Shown here: one piece after another, positions 25,813-34,262 of the stretch
How the letters are laid out: each line of letters opens with the position of its first letter
How positions within the stretch are numbered: the first letter of the stretch is position 1
Source of the DNA: Verrucomicrobiales bacterium
GTDB lineage: Bacteria; Verrucomicrobiota; Verrucomicrobiia; Verrucomicrobiales; DEV007
Direction of reading: 5' to 3'
Assembly (NCBI GenBank): GCA_029233965.1
Contig: JARGOP010000013.1
Location: 3,564 to 67,563 of the forward strand
Length of the DNA: 64,000 nucleotides
The notes under the pieces: model-generated
What the model was told of the DNA's origin: nothing
Databases searched by the model: none
The model's input: the letters and a program-made list of their open reading frames with translations, nothing else
Program-made: the position numbers and the translations under genes

Positions 25813-27906
25813 ATGTTTTCATCAGCGAAAAAGAAGTTCCTGTCAGCGCTCGTGCTCTCCGCCGCCACGTGTCTGGCTGAAGCGGCTCCCCACGTGGTTG
25901 GCTATGAGCGGTTTCATTCGGAAACGCCGACCGCAGAGGGTGGTGCAATTCTCTTTTCTGAGTTGGGCTGTGCCGGTTGTCACGGTGGTTCTGCTACGGT
26001 GGTGCGTCGAAAGGGGCCGCGGCTGATTGATTTGTCGCAACGAATCGAGCGCGACTGGCTTGTCGATTTTTTGAAGAATCCGGAGTCAGGGCGCAAAGGC
26101 TCTACCATGCCGCAATTGTTTCACGGGGTGAGCGATGAAGAATTGGATGCGGTGGTCGCTTATCTCGGCAGCATCGGGAAGGGGATCAAGTATCCGGCGG
26201 ATCGCCATGCCAATGCGGAGCGCGGAAGTGCGCTGTATCACGAGAAAGGGTGTATCGCCTGCCACGCCCCGACGCCTGATTTTCGATCGCCGCAGGGACC
26301 GGGGGAAGCTCTCGTTCCGGAGTTGGCGATTGCGCATCCGGAGTTCAGGAAGAAAACGAGCCTGGAAGCGCTCAATCATTTTCTCACCAGTCCGGGTTCT
26401 TATCGTCCCGACGGACGGATGCCACACATTCAGCTGGATCGTCAGGAGGCGCTGGACATCGCGGCCCATCTCATCGACTATCAGGGATCCGATCCGCGCG
26501 AACTCTCCGGCGTCACCCCCTGGCCGAAATCTTCCCCTGAATTGATCGAAGCGGGAAAGGTAATCGTCACGAAGTTCAACTGCGCCTCGTGTCACGATCT
26601 TCCCGGGCTTACGCCGGGAGCGCTGATGCCTTTGTCAGGATCTTCCGGTGACGCCGGTGGGCATTGTCTCTCAAGTGAACCGGTTGCGGGTATTCCGCAC
26701 TATGATTTGACGGACACCCAGCGCGACTCGCTGAAGCTTTTCCTTTCCGGTGAAAGGCCTGAGAAGGACCCGGATGGAAAGCTGACACTCGCAGCGATGA
26801 ATTGCTATGCCTGTCATGATCGTGACGGAATCGGTGGCCCGACGACGGAGACCAACGCGTTTTTCATCGGAGACGAAAGTATCGGCGATTCCGGACGAAT
26901 TCCTCCTCCACTCACCGGTATCGGGCACAAGCTGCAGGCAGACTGGATGAAATCTGTTTTTGCAGGGGAAGAGGAAAGTCGCGTTCGTCCCTACATGAAA
27001 ACGCAGATGCCGGCCTACGCGGCCCATGCGGAGGTATTCACGAAATGGTTCCAGGAGATGGATGCCGTTTCCGACGCAAAGGAAATCGTAATCCGGCCGG
27101 ACGATATCGAATCCGGACGCAAGTTGCTCGGCATCCATGGCGGGACGAACTGCATCACCTGCCACAACTGGGGCGGGCAGAAGTCGCTCGGGATTCCGGC
27201 TCTTGATATCAGCAATCTGGATTCGAGACTGCAGCCGGGCTGGTTTCGGGAATACCTTCTCAATCCGGCTTCCTACCGCCCCGGAACGCTGATGCCACCA
27301 CTTTGGCCCGGAGGTCAGTCGATGGTTCCTGATGTGCTGGAGGGGGACACGGAGCGACAGATCGCGGCGATCTGGGGATTCATCAAGGACGGGCAGGGAG
27401 TGCCCGAAGGGTTTCCCGATCGCAGCGGTGGACAATTTGAGTTGGTTCCAGAGGACCGCCCCGTGATCCAGCGTACCTTTTTCGAGAAGACCGGAACCAA
27501 AGCGATCCTCGTTGGCTTCCCCGGTGAAATTCATTTGGCATACGACGGGAGTCGTGGAAGGCCGTCTCTGGTGTGGCGGGGGCGGTTTTTTGATGCCTAC
27601 GACACCTGGTTCACCCGGGCCGCTCCGTTTGAGAATCCCCTCAGCGACGAGCTCTATCTCTTCGCTGAGGGCGGCGGAGATGGGCGCTTCCTGGGCTACC
27701 GCATCGACGAAAAAGGGAATCCGACTTTCATCAAGGTGGAAGGAGATCGCGAGATTACCGAGAACTACCGGGTCGAGGAGGGAACTTTGATCCGGACGAT
27801 TCGCTGGGAGGAGGGCGCGCCTCCCGCGGTGGTCCACCCGACCGGTGCGGAAGTGAAGAGCGAAACAAGCGGGAAAACCCTGACACTGACTTATTCATGG
27901 AAATGA
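25813..27906 (+). CDS. Secreted five-haem c-type cytochrome (PSCyt-like)
   Basis: 697 aa, starting at the ATG at 25813 which begins a signal peptide (SALVLSAATCLAEA). Five CXXCH haem-attachment motifs were counted at Cys53 (CAGCH), 147 (CIACH), 257 (CASCH), 331 (CYACH) and 447 (CITCH), so it has several cytochrome c domains. A beta-rich C-terminal domain (about 530-697) has no cysteines and follows with WRGRFFDAYDTW. In Verrucomicrobia and Planctomycetes such proteins sit beside sugar dehydrogenases, probably taking electrons from them in the periplasm. It overlaps the next gene by up to ten bases, so the two are coupled. Confidence 0.88.
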   Translation: MFSSAKKKFLSALVLSAATCLAEAAPHVVGYERFHSETPTAEGGAILFSELGCAGCHGGSATVVRRKGPRLIDLSQRIERDWLVDFLKNPESGRKGSTMPQLFHGVSDEELDAVVAYLGSIGKGIKYPADRHANAERGSALYHEKGCIACHAPTPDFRSPQGPGEALVPELAIAHPEFRKKTSLEALNHFLTSPGSYRPDGRMPHIQLDRQEALDIAAHLIDYQGSDPRELSGVTPWPKSSPELIEAGKVIVTKFNCASCHDLPGLTPGALMPLSGSSGDAGGHCLSSEPVAGIPHYDLTDTQRDSLKLFLSGERPEKDPDGKLTLAAMNCYACHDRDGIGGPTTETNAFFIGDESIGDSGRIPPPLTGIGHKLQADWMKSVFAGEEESRVRPYMKTQMPAYAAHAEVFTKWFQEMDAVSDAKEIVIRPDDIESGRKLLGIHGGTNCITCHNWGGQKSLGIPALDISNLDSRLQPGWFREYLLNPASYRPGTLMPPLWPGGQSMVPDVLEGDTERQIAAIWGFIKDGQGVPEGFPDRSGGQFELVPEDRPVIQRTFFEKTGTKAILVGFPGEIHLAYDGSRGRPSLVWRGRFFDAYDTWFTRAAPFENPLSDELYLFAEGGGDGRFLGYRIDEKGNPTFIKVEGDREITENYRVEEGTLIRTIRWEEGAPPAVVHPTGAEVKSETSGKTLTLTYSWK

Positions 27907-29393
27907 AAACCTGTTTATCGATTGGAGTTGTCCTCGGCCTCGCGGGACTCTCCCCGGCTGACGACGCCAAGGCCTCCTACGAGGTCTTCGAACTCATGAC
28001 GGCGAGTTCCCCGAGTGATTCGCGGTCGACAGAGTGGAAGCCCGGTGACGGGATCACGATGGAGGTGAGTGGGATGGAGTGGATCGGGGACATGCTGGCC
28101 GTGTCGATTCGAAAAGGAGAGGTCTGGATGGTGGAGAATCCTCTCTCTGATAAGGTCGCAGAGATCTCCTACCGGCTCTTTGCCTCAGGTCTTCATGAAC
28201 CGCTCGGGCTCGACCGCGACGGGAAGGACTTGCTGGTTTCCCAGCGGGCTGAAATCACCCGGTTGCAGGACAATGACGGGGACGGTGTCGCCGATGCCTA
28301 CCTCACCGAATGTGACGGGTGGAATGTGTCAGGAAACTATCACGCCTACACTTATGGCCCTGAGCGCGACGGCGATGGCAATCTTTGGGTGACGTTGAAC
28401 CTTGGAATGGGAAAGCTCGCAGACAACAGCGTCGGATGGAGGGGCTGGGGTGGAATCATCGGAGAAGATCACCGCTTTGTTCCCAAGGCGTTCGGGATGC
28501 GTTCGCCCAGCGGTCTGGGAATGAACCGGGAAGGCGACATGTTCTACTCGGATCAGCAGGGGACCTGGGTGCCGGCCAGTCCGATCTATCATTTGAGGGA
28601 AGGGGTGTTCTTCGGAAACCAGGAATCACTCGGGACCCTGGAGAACCTGGAAGCTCCGTTCCAGCTCAGCGCTGTGCCGGAAGCGAATCTTCCCTATCCG
28701 GAGGCCCTCGCGAGCTGTGCGGAGTTTGTTCCGCCTGCCGTGTGGTTGCCTTATAACAAAATGGGAAGAAGCACGACGGACATTCAGGTCATTGATGAGG
28801 ATGGGAAATTCGGCCCTTTCGATGGACAACTCCTCATCGGGGAGTTCACGAATTCCGCGGTCAGCCGGGTCTTTCTCGAGAAAGTCGGCGGTGAGTATCA
28901 GGGGGCCTGCTTTCCATTCCTGCAGGGGTTCCCCGCCGCCGTCGTGAGGTTGTCGTTTGCTCCGGACGGGTCCCTCTTTGTCGGGATGACGAATCGGGGT
29001 TGGTCTTCACTCGGGAACCGCTCCTACGGACTTTCGCGGGTTTCCTACCGTGGGGTGAATCCCTTTGCGATCCGGGAAATGAGGGCAAGGCCGGACGGTT
29101 TCGAGTTGAAGTTTACCGCGCCGGTCGATCCGGATTCATTGGAGGGAGCGTTCGAGATGAGTAGCTATACCTACCTCTATTCGAAATCCTACGGCAGCGA
29201 CGAAATCGAGACAAAATCACATGCGATCACCGGAGTCGAAGTTCTCGATGACGGGAAGAGTGTCAGGCTGGTTGTGGAAGGGTGTCGCCCTCTTTACGTG
29301 CACGAACTGCGCACCGACGGGATTCTTTCGGCGGACGGTCGCCCCCTCGATTTTGCCAATGCCTACTACACTCTGAATAGAATCCCGGAATGA
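27897..29393 (+). CDS. Secreted six-bladed-propeller (PQQ-dehydrogenase-like) protein
   Basis: 498 aa; starts at 27897 or 27903 both overlap the cytochrome gene, and both give a signal peptide (TCLSIGVVLGLAGLSPA). The propeller region carries repeated Asp-box-like DxDGDG features (DNDGDGVADAY, ERDGDGNLWVTL) and MRSPSGLGMNREGDMFYSDQQGTW, typical of the membrane-bound-dehydrogenase/PVC family found next to cytochrome c genes. It probably oxidises a sugar or sugar alcohol and passes electrons to the cytochrome. Whether PQQ is bound is not shown; several residues of characterised PQQ enzymes could not be placed. Confidence 0.75.
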   Translation: MEMKTCLSIGVVLGLAGLSPADDAKASYEVFELMTASSPSDSRSTEWKPGDGITMEVSGMEWIGDMLAVSIRKGEVWMVENPLSDKVAEISYRLFASGLHEPLGLDRDGKDLLVSQRAEITRLQDNDGDGVADAYLTECDGWNVSGNYHAYTYGPERDGDGNLWVTLNLGMGKLADNSVGWRGWGGIIGEDHRFVPKAFGMRSPSGLGMNREGDMFYSDQQGTWVPASPIYHLREGVFFGNQESLGTLENLEAPFQLSAVPEANLPYPEALASCAEFVPPAVWLPYNKMGRSTTDIQVIDEDGKFGPFDGQLLIGEFTNSAVSRVFLEKVGGEYQGACFPFLQGFPAAVVRLSFAPDGSLFVGMTNRGWSSLGNRSYGLSRVSYRGVNPFAIREMRARPDGFELKFTAPVDPDSLEGAFEMSSYTYLYSKSYGSDEIETKSHAITGVEVLDDGKSVRLVVEGCRPLYVHELRTDGILSADGRPLDFANAYYTLNRIPE

Positions 29394-31144
29394 GACCCCT
29401 GCTGCTATTTCTCGCCTGTTTGATCAGTGTTTCCGGTCTTGCGGCGGATCGGCCGAACCTGCTATTCATCATGACTGATGATCAGGGCTACTGGGACACG
29501 GGAGCGACCGGGAATCCCCACATCGACACGCCGTACCTCGACAGTCTTGCAAGCGACGGAACGCAGTTCCGGCGATACTACGCGGCCCCGGTTTGTGCCC
29601 CGACCCGGGCGGGAGTGATGACGGGACGATACTATCTGAGAACCGGACTCTACAACACACGCTTCGGTGGCGACTCGATGGGGAAGGGTGAGATTACGGT
29701 GGCGCAGTTGCTGAAAAACGCCGGATACCGAACCGGCCTCTTCGGGAAATGGCACCTCGGAAAATATCCCGGCTATCAGCCGCAGGAGCGCGGGTTTGAT
29801 GAGTTCTTCGGACACTATCATGGCCACATCGAACGCTACGAGTTTCCCGATCAGGTCTATCACAACGGAACCCCGGTCGAGGCGCGGGGCTATGTGACCG
29901 ATCTCTTTGCTGATGCCGCGATTGATTTCATGGAGGCGACCGTGACCGCGAGTGATGACCCGTTTTTCTGTGCTCTGATGTTCAATGCCCCGCATTCCCC
30001 GTGGTTGCTCGACACCTCGCATTCCTCTCAGCCCGGGGGGGACGAGACTCTCGCAAAATACCTGGAGCGGGGACTGCCTCTTCGCGAGGCCCGGATCTAT
30101 TCTCTCATTGAGAGGGTTGATGAGAACGTCGGGAGAGTGCTCGCGAAGCTTGAAGAGCTCGATCTTGCGGAAGACACCCTCGTGATTTTTACGAGCGACA
30201 ACGGAGGTGTCAGCAAATTCTGGAAAGGGGGAATGAATGGCTACAAATCAGGAAGCTACGAAGGAGGAGTAAGGGCTCCCTTTTTCGTCCGATGGAAGGG
30301 AACGGTCCCTGCGGGGGGAATGGTCGAGGGTCAGGTTTCGCATGTCGATCTTCTGCCGACGTTTTGTGAACTGGCCGGGGTGAAACTGCCGCAGGATCTG
30401 GTGCTCGATGGGAAGAGCCTTGTGCCGCTCCTGAAGTCGGGTCAGGGCGACACGCATCATGAATATGTCTATCACACCTGGGACCGCTATTTCCCCAATC
30501 CGGACCGGCGCTGGGCGGTCAGTGATCAGCGATGGAAGCTGATGGCTCAGTTCGGCACGGACGCGACGCCAAGCCCTTCGGGCTGGCGGTTGTTTGATCT
30601 GGAGAACGATCCGGGCGAGACGAAGAACCTGATCAGGGAGAAGCCGGAGATCGCCGATCGATTGCGCAGGGAGTTCGTGCGCTGGTTTGAAGACGTTACC
30701 GATGGGATCACCTACGCGCCGATTCGAATCCCGGTGGGGCCTGGTGAGGACCCGGTCGAGATTGAGCCGAGCTGGGCGACCTGGGAAGGGGAGCATATCA
30801 ACTACACCTTTGACGGCTATGACTGGGACACGATCGACGGTTGGAAGGCGCCGGGAGAAAGTGCGACCTGGCAACTCGACGTGGTCGAGCCGGGAACCTA
30901 CACCGTGGGGTTTAGCTACGGTTGCCGTCCGCTCGATGCGGGAGGCGTCTTGCGACTGTCTTCGGGGGACTCCACGATTGAGCATTCTGTGCAGGCAACG
31001 ACGACGGCGGAGCAATTCGGATGGTTCGACGCGGGGACGATCGAGTTAAAACAAGGTGAGGTGGAGATGAAAGCTGAGGTCGTTTCCGCGCCCGGCCGTG
31101 AGCTGATGCGACTGAACCGTATCCAACTGGAGCGAGTGAAATGA
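29390..31144 (+). CDS. Secreted sulfatase with C-terminal beta-rich domain
   Basis: 584 aa, signal peptide (LLLFLACLISVSGLAA). Arylsulfatase fold: PNLLFIMTDDQGYWD with the two metal aspartates, and the modification motif C69-A-P-T-R73 (VCAPTRAGVMTGR), whose cysteine must be converted to formylglycine. Further metal or substrate residues lie in GLFGKWHLGKY and FTSDNGG. Residues about 450-584 form an extra beta-rich domain (DTIDGWKAPGESATWQL), possibly carbohydrate binding. It removes sulfate from a polysaccharide or glycan outside the cell. Start and preceding stop overlap in an ATGA. A formylglycine-generating enzyme is not in the window. Confidence 0.93.
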   Translation: MRPLLLFLACLISVSGLAADRPNLLFIMTDDQGYWDTGATGNPHIDTPYLDSLASDGTQFRRYYAAPVCAPTRAGVMTGRYYLRTGLYNTRFGGDSMGKGEITVAQLLKNAGYRTGLFGKWHLGKYPGYQPQERGFDEFFGHYHGHIERYEFPDQVYHNGTPVEARGYVTDLFADAAIDFMEATVTASDDPFFCALMFNAPHSPWLLDTSHSSQPGGDETLAKYLERGLPLREARIYSLIERVDENVGRVLAKLEELDLAEDTLVIFTSDNGGVSKFWKGGMNGYKSGSYEGGVRAPFFVRWKGTVPAGGMVEGQVSHVDLLPTFCELAGVKLPQDLVLDGKSLVPLLKSGQGDTHHEYVYHTWDRYFPNPDRRWAVSDQRWKLMAQFGTDATPSPSGWRLFDLENDPGETKNLIREKPEIADRLRREFVRWFEDVTDGITYAPIRIPVGPGEDPVEIEPSWATWEGEHINYTFDGYDWDTIDGWKAPGESATWQLDVVEPGTYTVGFSYGCRPLDAGGVLRLSSGDSTIEHSVQATTTAEQFGWFDAGTIELKQGEVEMKAEVVSAPGRELMRLNRIQLERVK

Positions 31145-32538
31145 AAAAGGCATCTCAGGGTATCCTGATCGCTCTGCTGAGTTTGCAGGGGGCTCTCACG
31201 GCGGAAGACAGGCCACCCAATATCGTCTACATTATTTCGGACGATCAGACCTGGTCGGACTTCGGCTTCATGGGGAATGAGCGGGTCTACACGCCGAATC
31301 TGGATCAGCTCGCCTCGCAGTCGGCGACCTTCGTAAACGGCTACCTCACGACCAGTGTCTGCCGCCCCTCGCTGGTCACCTTGCTGACGGGGCTGTATCC
31401 CCACCAGCATCAGATTCACTTCAATCACGGACCTCCGGGGAACAGTGCCTACAACCGGATGACGAGCGCCGCGGAATACGTGACGATTCGGGAAAAGGAA
31501 TTCGAATTGATCAAAAAAGTAGACACGCTTCCCCGACATCTTGTGAATCAGTTAGGATACCGTGCCCTCCAAACCGGAAAGTTCTGGGAGGGCCATTGGC
31601 GGAACGCCGGCTTCACGGAAGGAATGACCACGTTCACCGCGCCCCCCGCTTCGCAAACCTACGGAGGGATTCGCAAACTGGCGTCCGGCGATCTCGTGGC
31701 GCATGGTAACGGGGACAGCGGACTGCAGATCGGCCGGGAGACCATGAAGCCGATCGAGGATTTCATCGTCTCGTCTGAAGCGGAGGGAAAACCCTGGATG
31801 GTCTGGTATGCTCCCTACCTTCCCCATCAGCCGCATGACTCGCCGGAGCAGTTCTACGATATCGTCGAGAGCACTCCGGGAGTCCTCCCTCACGAGATTC
31901 CCTACTTTGCCGCGATTGCTCAATTCGATGAAACCGTGGGCCGGCTCATCGGCTTTGTAGAATCCAATGCCAATGCGGCGAACACAGTTTTTGTGTTTGT
32001 GTCAGACAATGGCTGGGCCCCGGGTCAGCTTCCGGAGAAGGGCCGCCCTCAGGAGTTTGCCCATACGAAAACCAGTAAGCGGGCGCCTTTCGATGAGGGG
32101 GTAAGAAGCCCGATTTTGATTCGTTGGGACGGAGTCGTTCCGGCGGGTCGTCATGAAGAACTCGTGAGCTGCATCGACATTGTGCCGACTTTGCTGAGAC
32201 TGGCCGACATGGAAGGCAAAGCCGTCGAGGAAATGCCCGGGGAGAGTCTTGTTGGAGAGTTGGATCCGGAGAGGGCGGTCTTCGGTGCGATTTACCCCGG
32301 AGATGCGACCCGTCTGGGGCATCCGGAGGAGGATGTGGCGTATCGCTGGGTGCGACGGGGAGAGTATAAATTGATCGTTCCTGTGGGCCCTGAAGCCTGG
32401 GGCGGTTATCTGAAGGAACCGTCGCTTTTCAACGTCGCGAAAGATCCTCATGAGAAAATTAATTTGTTCGCGAGACCGGCCTTGCATGAAATCCGGGCCG
32501 ACCTTGAGGAGAATCTGGATCGCTGGTGGAGACCTTGA
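31141..32538 (+). CDS. Secreted sulfatase with CRPSL active-site motif
   Basis: 465 aa, signal peptide to about residue 21. The metal-binding start is NIVYIISDDQTWSDFG, and the active-site segment TSVCRPSLVTLLTGL has Cys74, Pro76 and Ser77 but Leu78 where most sulfatases carry arginine (C-x-P-S-R). HQHQIHFNHG, GKFWEG, and DNGWAPG with the lysine of KRAPFDEG complete the site. Because the arginine is normally part of the formylglycine-conversion signal, it may be a divergent subfamily or be modified inefficiently. Coupled by ATGA to the preceding sulfatase, so both probably act on the same substrate. Confidence 0.88.
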   Translation: MKKASQGILIALLSLQGALTAEDRPPNIVYIISDDQTWSDFGFMGNERVYTPNLDQLASQSATFVNGYLTTSVCRPSLVTLLTGLYPHQHQIHFNHGPPGNSAYNRMTSAAEYVTIREKEFELIKKVDTLPRHLVNQLGYRALQTGKFWEGHWRNAGFTEGMTTFTAPPASQTYGGIRKLASGDLVAHGNGDSGLQIGRETMKPIEDFIVSSEAEGKPWMVWYAPYLPHQPHDSPEQFYDIVESTPGVLPHEIPYFAAIAQFDETVGRLIGFVESNANAANTVFVFVSDNGWAPGQLPEKGRPQEFAHTKTSKRAPFDEGVRSPILIRWDGVVPAGRHEELVSCIDIVPTLLRLADMEGKAVEEMPGESLVGELDPERAVFGAIYPGDATRLGHPEEDVAYRWVRRGEYKLIVPVGPEAWGGYLKEPSLFNVAKDPHEKINLFARPALHEIRADLEENLDRWWRP

Positions 32539-32622
32539 AGCTGGTGTTCGCTGCCATTTCCCTGCGGCGAAGGTTGCCGGGCCGCAAGAGCATCAGCCCT
32601 CCTCATCACTTCCGGTAGAAGA

Positions 32623-33777
32623 TCACGAATAAACGGCGTCGACGAGGTCGAGCGATTTCTGATTCGGAAGAACGCCGACTTCCATTTGATTCATGACGTA
32701 GGCGAACGAGATCCCGGATTCCGGGTCGGCGAAGGCATGGCTGCCGCCGGCACCAGGCTGGCCGAATGCTCTCGTTGATGGCCCGAAGCGATGGCGTATT
32801 TTTTCACCACGCTCATCGAGAGGATCTTTCATGAAACCGCAGGTGAAAGCAGTGGGGAGCATGAAGATCCGGTCCGGCCCGTCCGTCTGCAGGCTGCGGG
32901 CAGCCTTCACGACAGCTTCAGGCAGAACGGTAACTCCGTCCTTCGCACCACCCTGCGCGAGGATCGAATAGAATTCGGCAAGGGCGGCGGCTGTTCCGAC
33001 ACCGCCCAGCGAAGGCATCCCGGCCTGCAGGTATTCGAGTTTATTGATGTCACTGAGCGCCCGCATTCCGCCGGGAGAACTGAACGCCGCCTGGGCAATG
33101 GAGTCCTTTTCCGCGAGCGCTCGAAAGAAGGGGAGCTCCTCTTCGGCGGGAAGTTGAACGGTCGGTGGCAGCATGGTCGCAAGTCGATCGAGGTGACGCG
33201 GATTGAGATCTCCGAGAAAAAAGTCGAGTCGAAGCGGTTTTGCGAGACGCTCGTTCCAAAAGGCAGCAAGTGAAATGCCTCCGGTCAACCGGCGAACGAT
33301 TTCATCGAGGAGAAAGCCGTAGGTCCGCGGGTGATAGCCGTGGGACTTTCCCGGTTCCCAGAACGGAGTTTGCGTTTCCAGTTCCCGGATGACAGCGCGA
33401 TGACTGAGAATGTTGGCGCGTTTGTCAGGATCAAGGGCGGGAAGGCCGGACTGATGGGAGAGGATTCCGGCAAGAGTCAGCTTGCTCTCCGCTGCTGCTC
33501 TCAGTTCCGGCCAGATTTCGGACGCCCTTGAATGAACGGGAATGCCGTTTTCATGCAGAGCCATGAGGGTGGCGATCGCGGCAGGCCCTTTTGTCGCGGA
33601 CCAGACCGGAGCGAGTGTATGGCGGTCCCAGGGAACTGACTTCACTTTGTCCTGCCAACCCCGGTGCAGCGAAATGATTTCCTCTCCATCTTTCCAGACG
33701 GAGACTGAGGCGCCCAGTTCCCCGCGCTCTTCAAAATTGCGCTGAAAGCATTCTTCGACCTGTTTCTGCATCGTCAC
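32623..33777 (-). CDS. Serine beta-lactamase-like esterase/transpeptidase (class C fold)
   Basis: 384 aa, no signal peptide, so a cytoplasmic enzyme. The active-site motif is S60-A-T-K63 (VWSATKGPAAI), with the tyrosine loop GYHPRTYG (Tyr148). The C-terminal HxG-type motif is not clear (GAGGSHAFADPE). This resembles the esterase-type beta-lactamase family VIII. It probably acts on an ester, not on beta-lactams. The gene overlaps the TPR gene by an ATGA and they lie in an argS-led unit, which does not clarify its role. Confidence 0.88.
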   Translation of the reverse strand: MTMQKQVEECFQRNFEERGELGASVSVWKDGEEIISLHRGWQDKVKSVPWDRHTLAPVWSATKGPAAIATLMALHENGIPVHSRASEIWPELRAAAESKLTLAGILSHQSGLPALDPDKRANILSHRAVIRELETQTPFWEPGKSHGYHPRTYGFLLDEIVRRLTGGISLAAFWNERLAKPLRLDFFLGDLNPRHLDRLATMLPPTVQLPAEEELPFFRALAEKDSIAQAAFSSPGGMRALSDINKLEYLQAGMPSLGGVGTAAALAEFYSILAQGGAKDGVTVLPEAVVKAARSLQTDGPDRIFMLPTAFTCGFMKDPLDERGEKIRHRFGPSTRAFGQPGAGGSHAFADPESGISFAYVMNQMEVGVLPNQKSLDLVDAVYS

Positions 33778-34256
33778 TTCACTTTCCCGGGGATCTGATC
33801 ACGAAGGGCTTCCAGGTCAGGATCATTCAAAGCACGGGTTCTGTTTCGCGAGTCGAGTTGGATGGATTGAGTTAACCAGGTCAGCGCGGCTTCGGAGCGA
33901 CCGAGGGCAAGCTCATAGCAGGCCAGGTTGTAGAAGTAGCATTGATCATCCCGCAGCGAGTGGGGTCCGGTCTGGAGGAAATCGATGGCCGCCTGCGTTT
34001 TGTTCATTGCGTGGAGCGCATAGGCACCCTGGATGAAGCCGGCGTGATTCTCCGGATCCGATTCCGCCAGATCCCGGCTCAGAGTGAATGCTTCCTCAAG
34101 TTTTTGGCGATCGAGAAGAATCACGATCTGCATTTCCTTTGCTTCCGGACTTTTCTGTCGTTCTTCAGGAAGAGAGGCGATCACTTTCGATGCTTCGTCG
34201 AACATGCCGAGATCAATGTAGCCCCGCGCTTTTTCCAGCCATGACGGTTCGTCCAT
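33774..34256 (-). CDS. Small TPR-like protein
   Basis: 160 aa, soluble. Helical repeats of TPR type are visible (WLEKARGYIDLGMFDEASKV, EEAFTLSRDLAESDPENHAG and NLACYELALGRSEAALTWL), giving three or four units. It probably binds other proteins. It starts 6 nt after argS and overlaps the beta-lactamase-like gene, so all three are likely transcribed together. Confidence 0.8.
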   Translation of the reverse strand: MDEPSWLEKARGYIDLGMFDEASKVIASLPEERQKSPEAKEMQIVILLDRQKLEEAFTLSRDLAESDPENHAGFIQGAYALHAMNKTQAAIDFLQTGPHSLRDDQCYFYNLACYELALGRSEAALTWLTQSIQLDSRNRTRALNDPDLEALRDQIPGKVK

Positions 34257-34262
34257 TGTATC

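Noticed and set aside
26671-27837. Long open frame antisense to the cytochrome gene
   Set aside because: Overlaps the five-haem cytochrome on the other strand; its product is basic and repetitive, without motifs.
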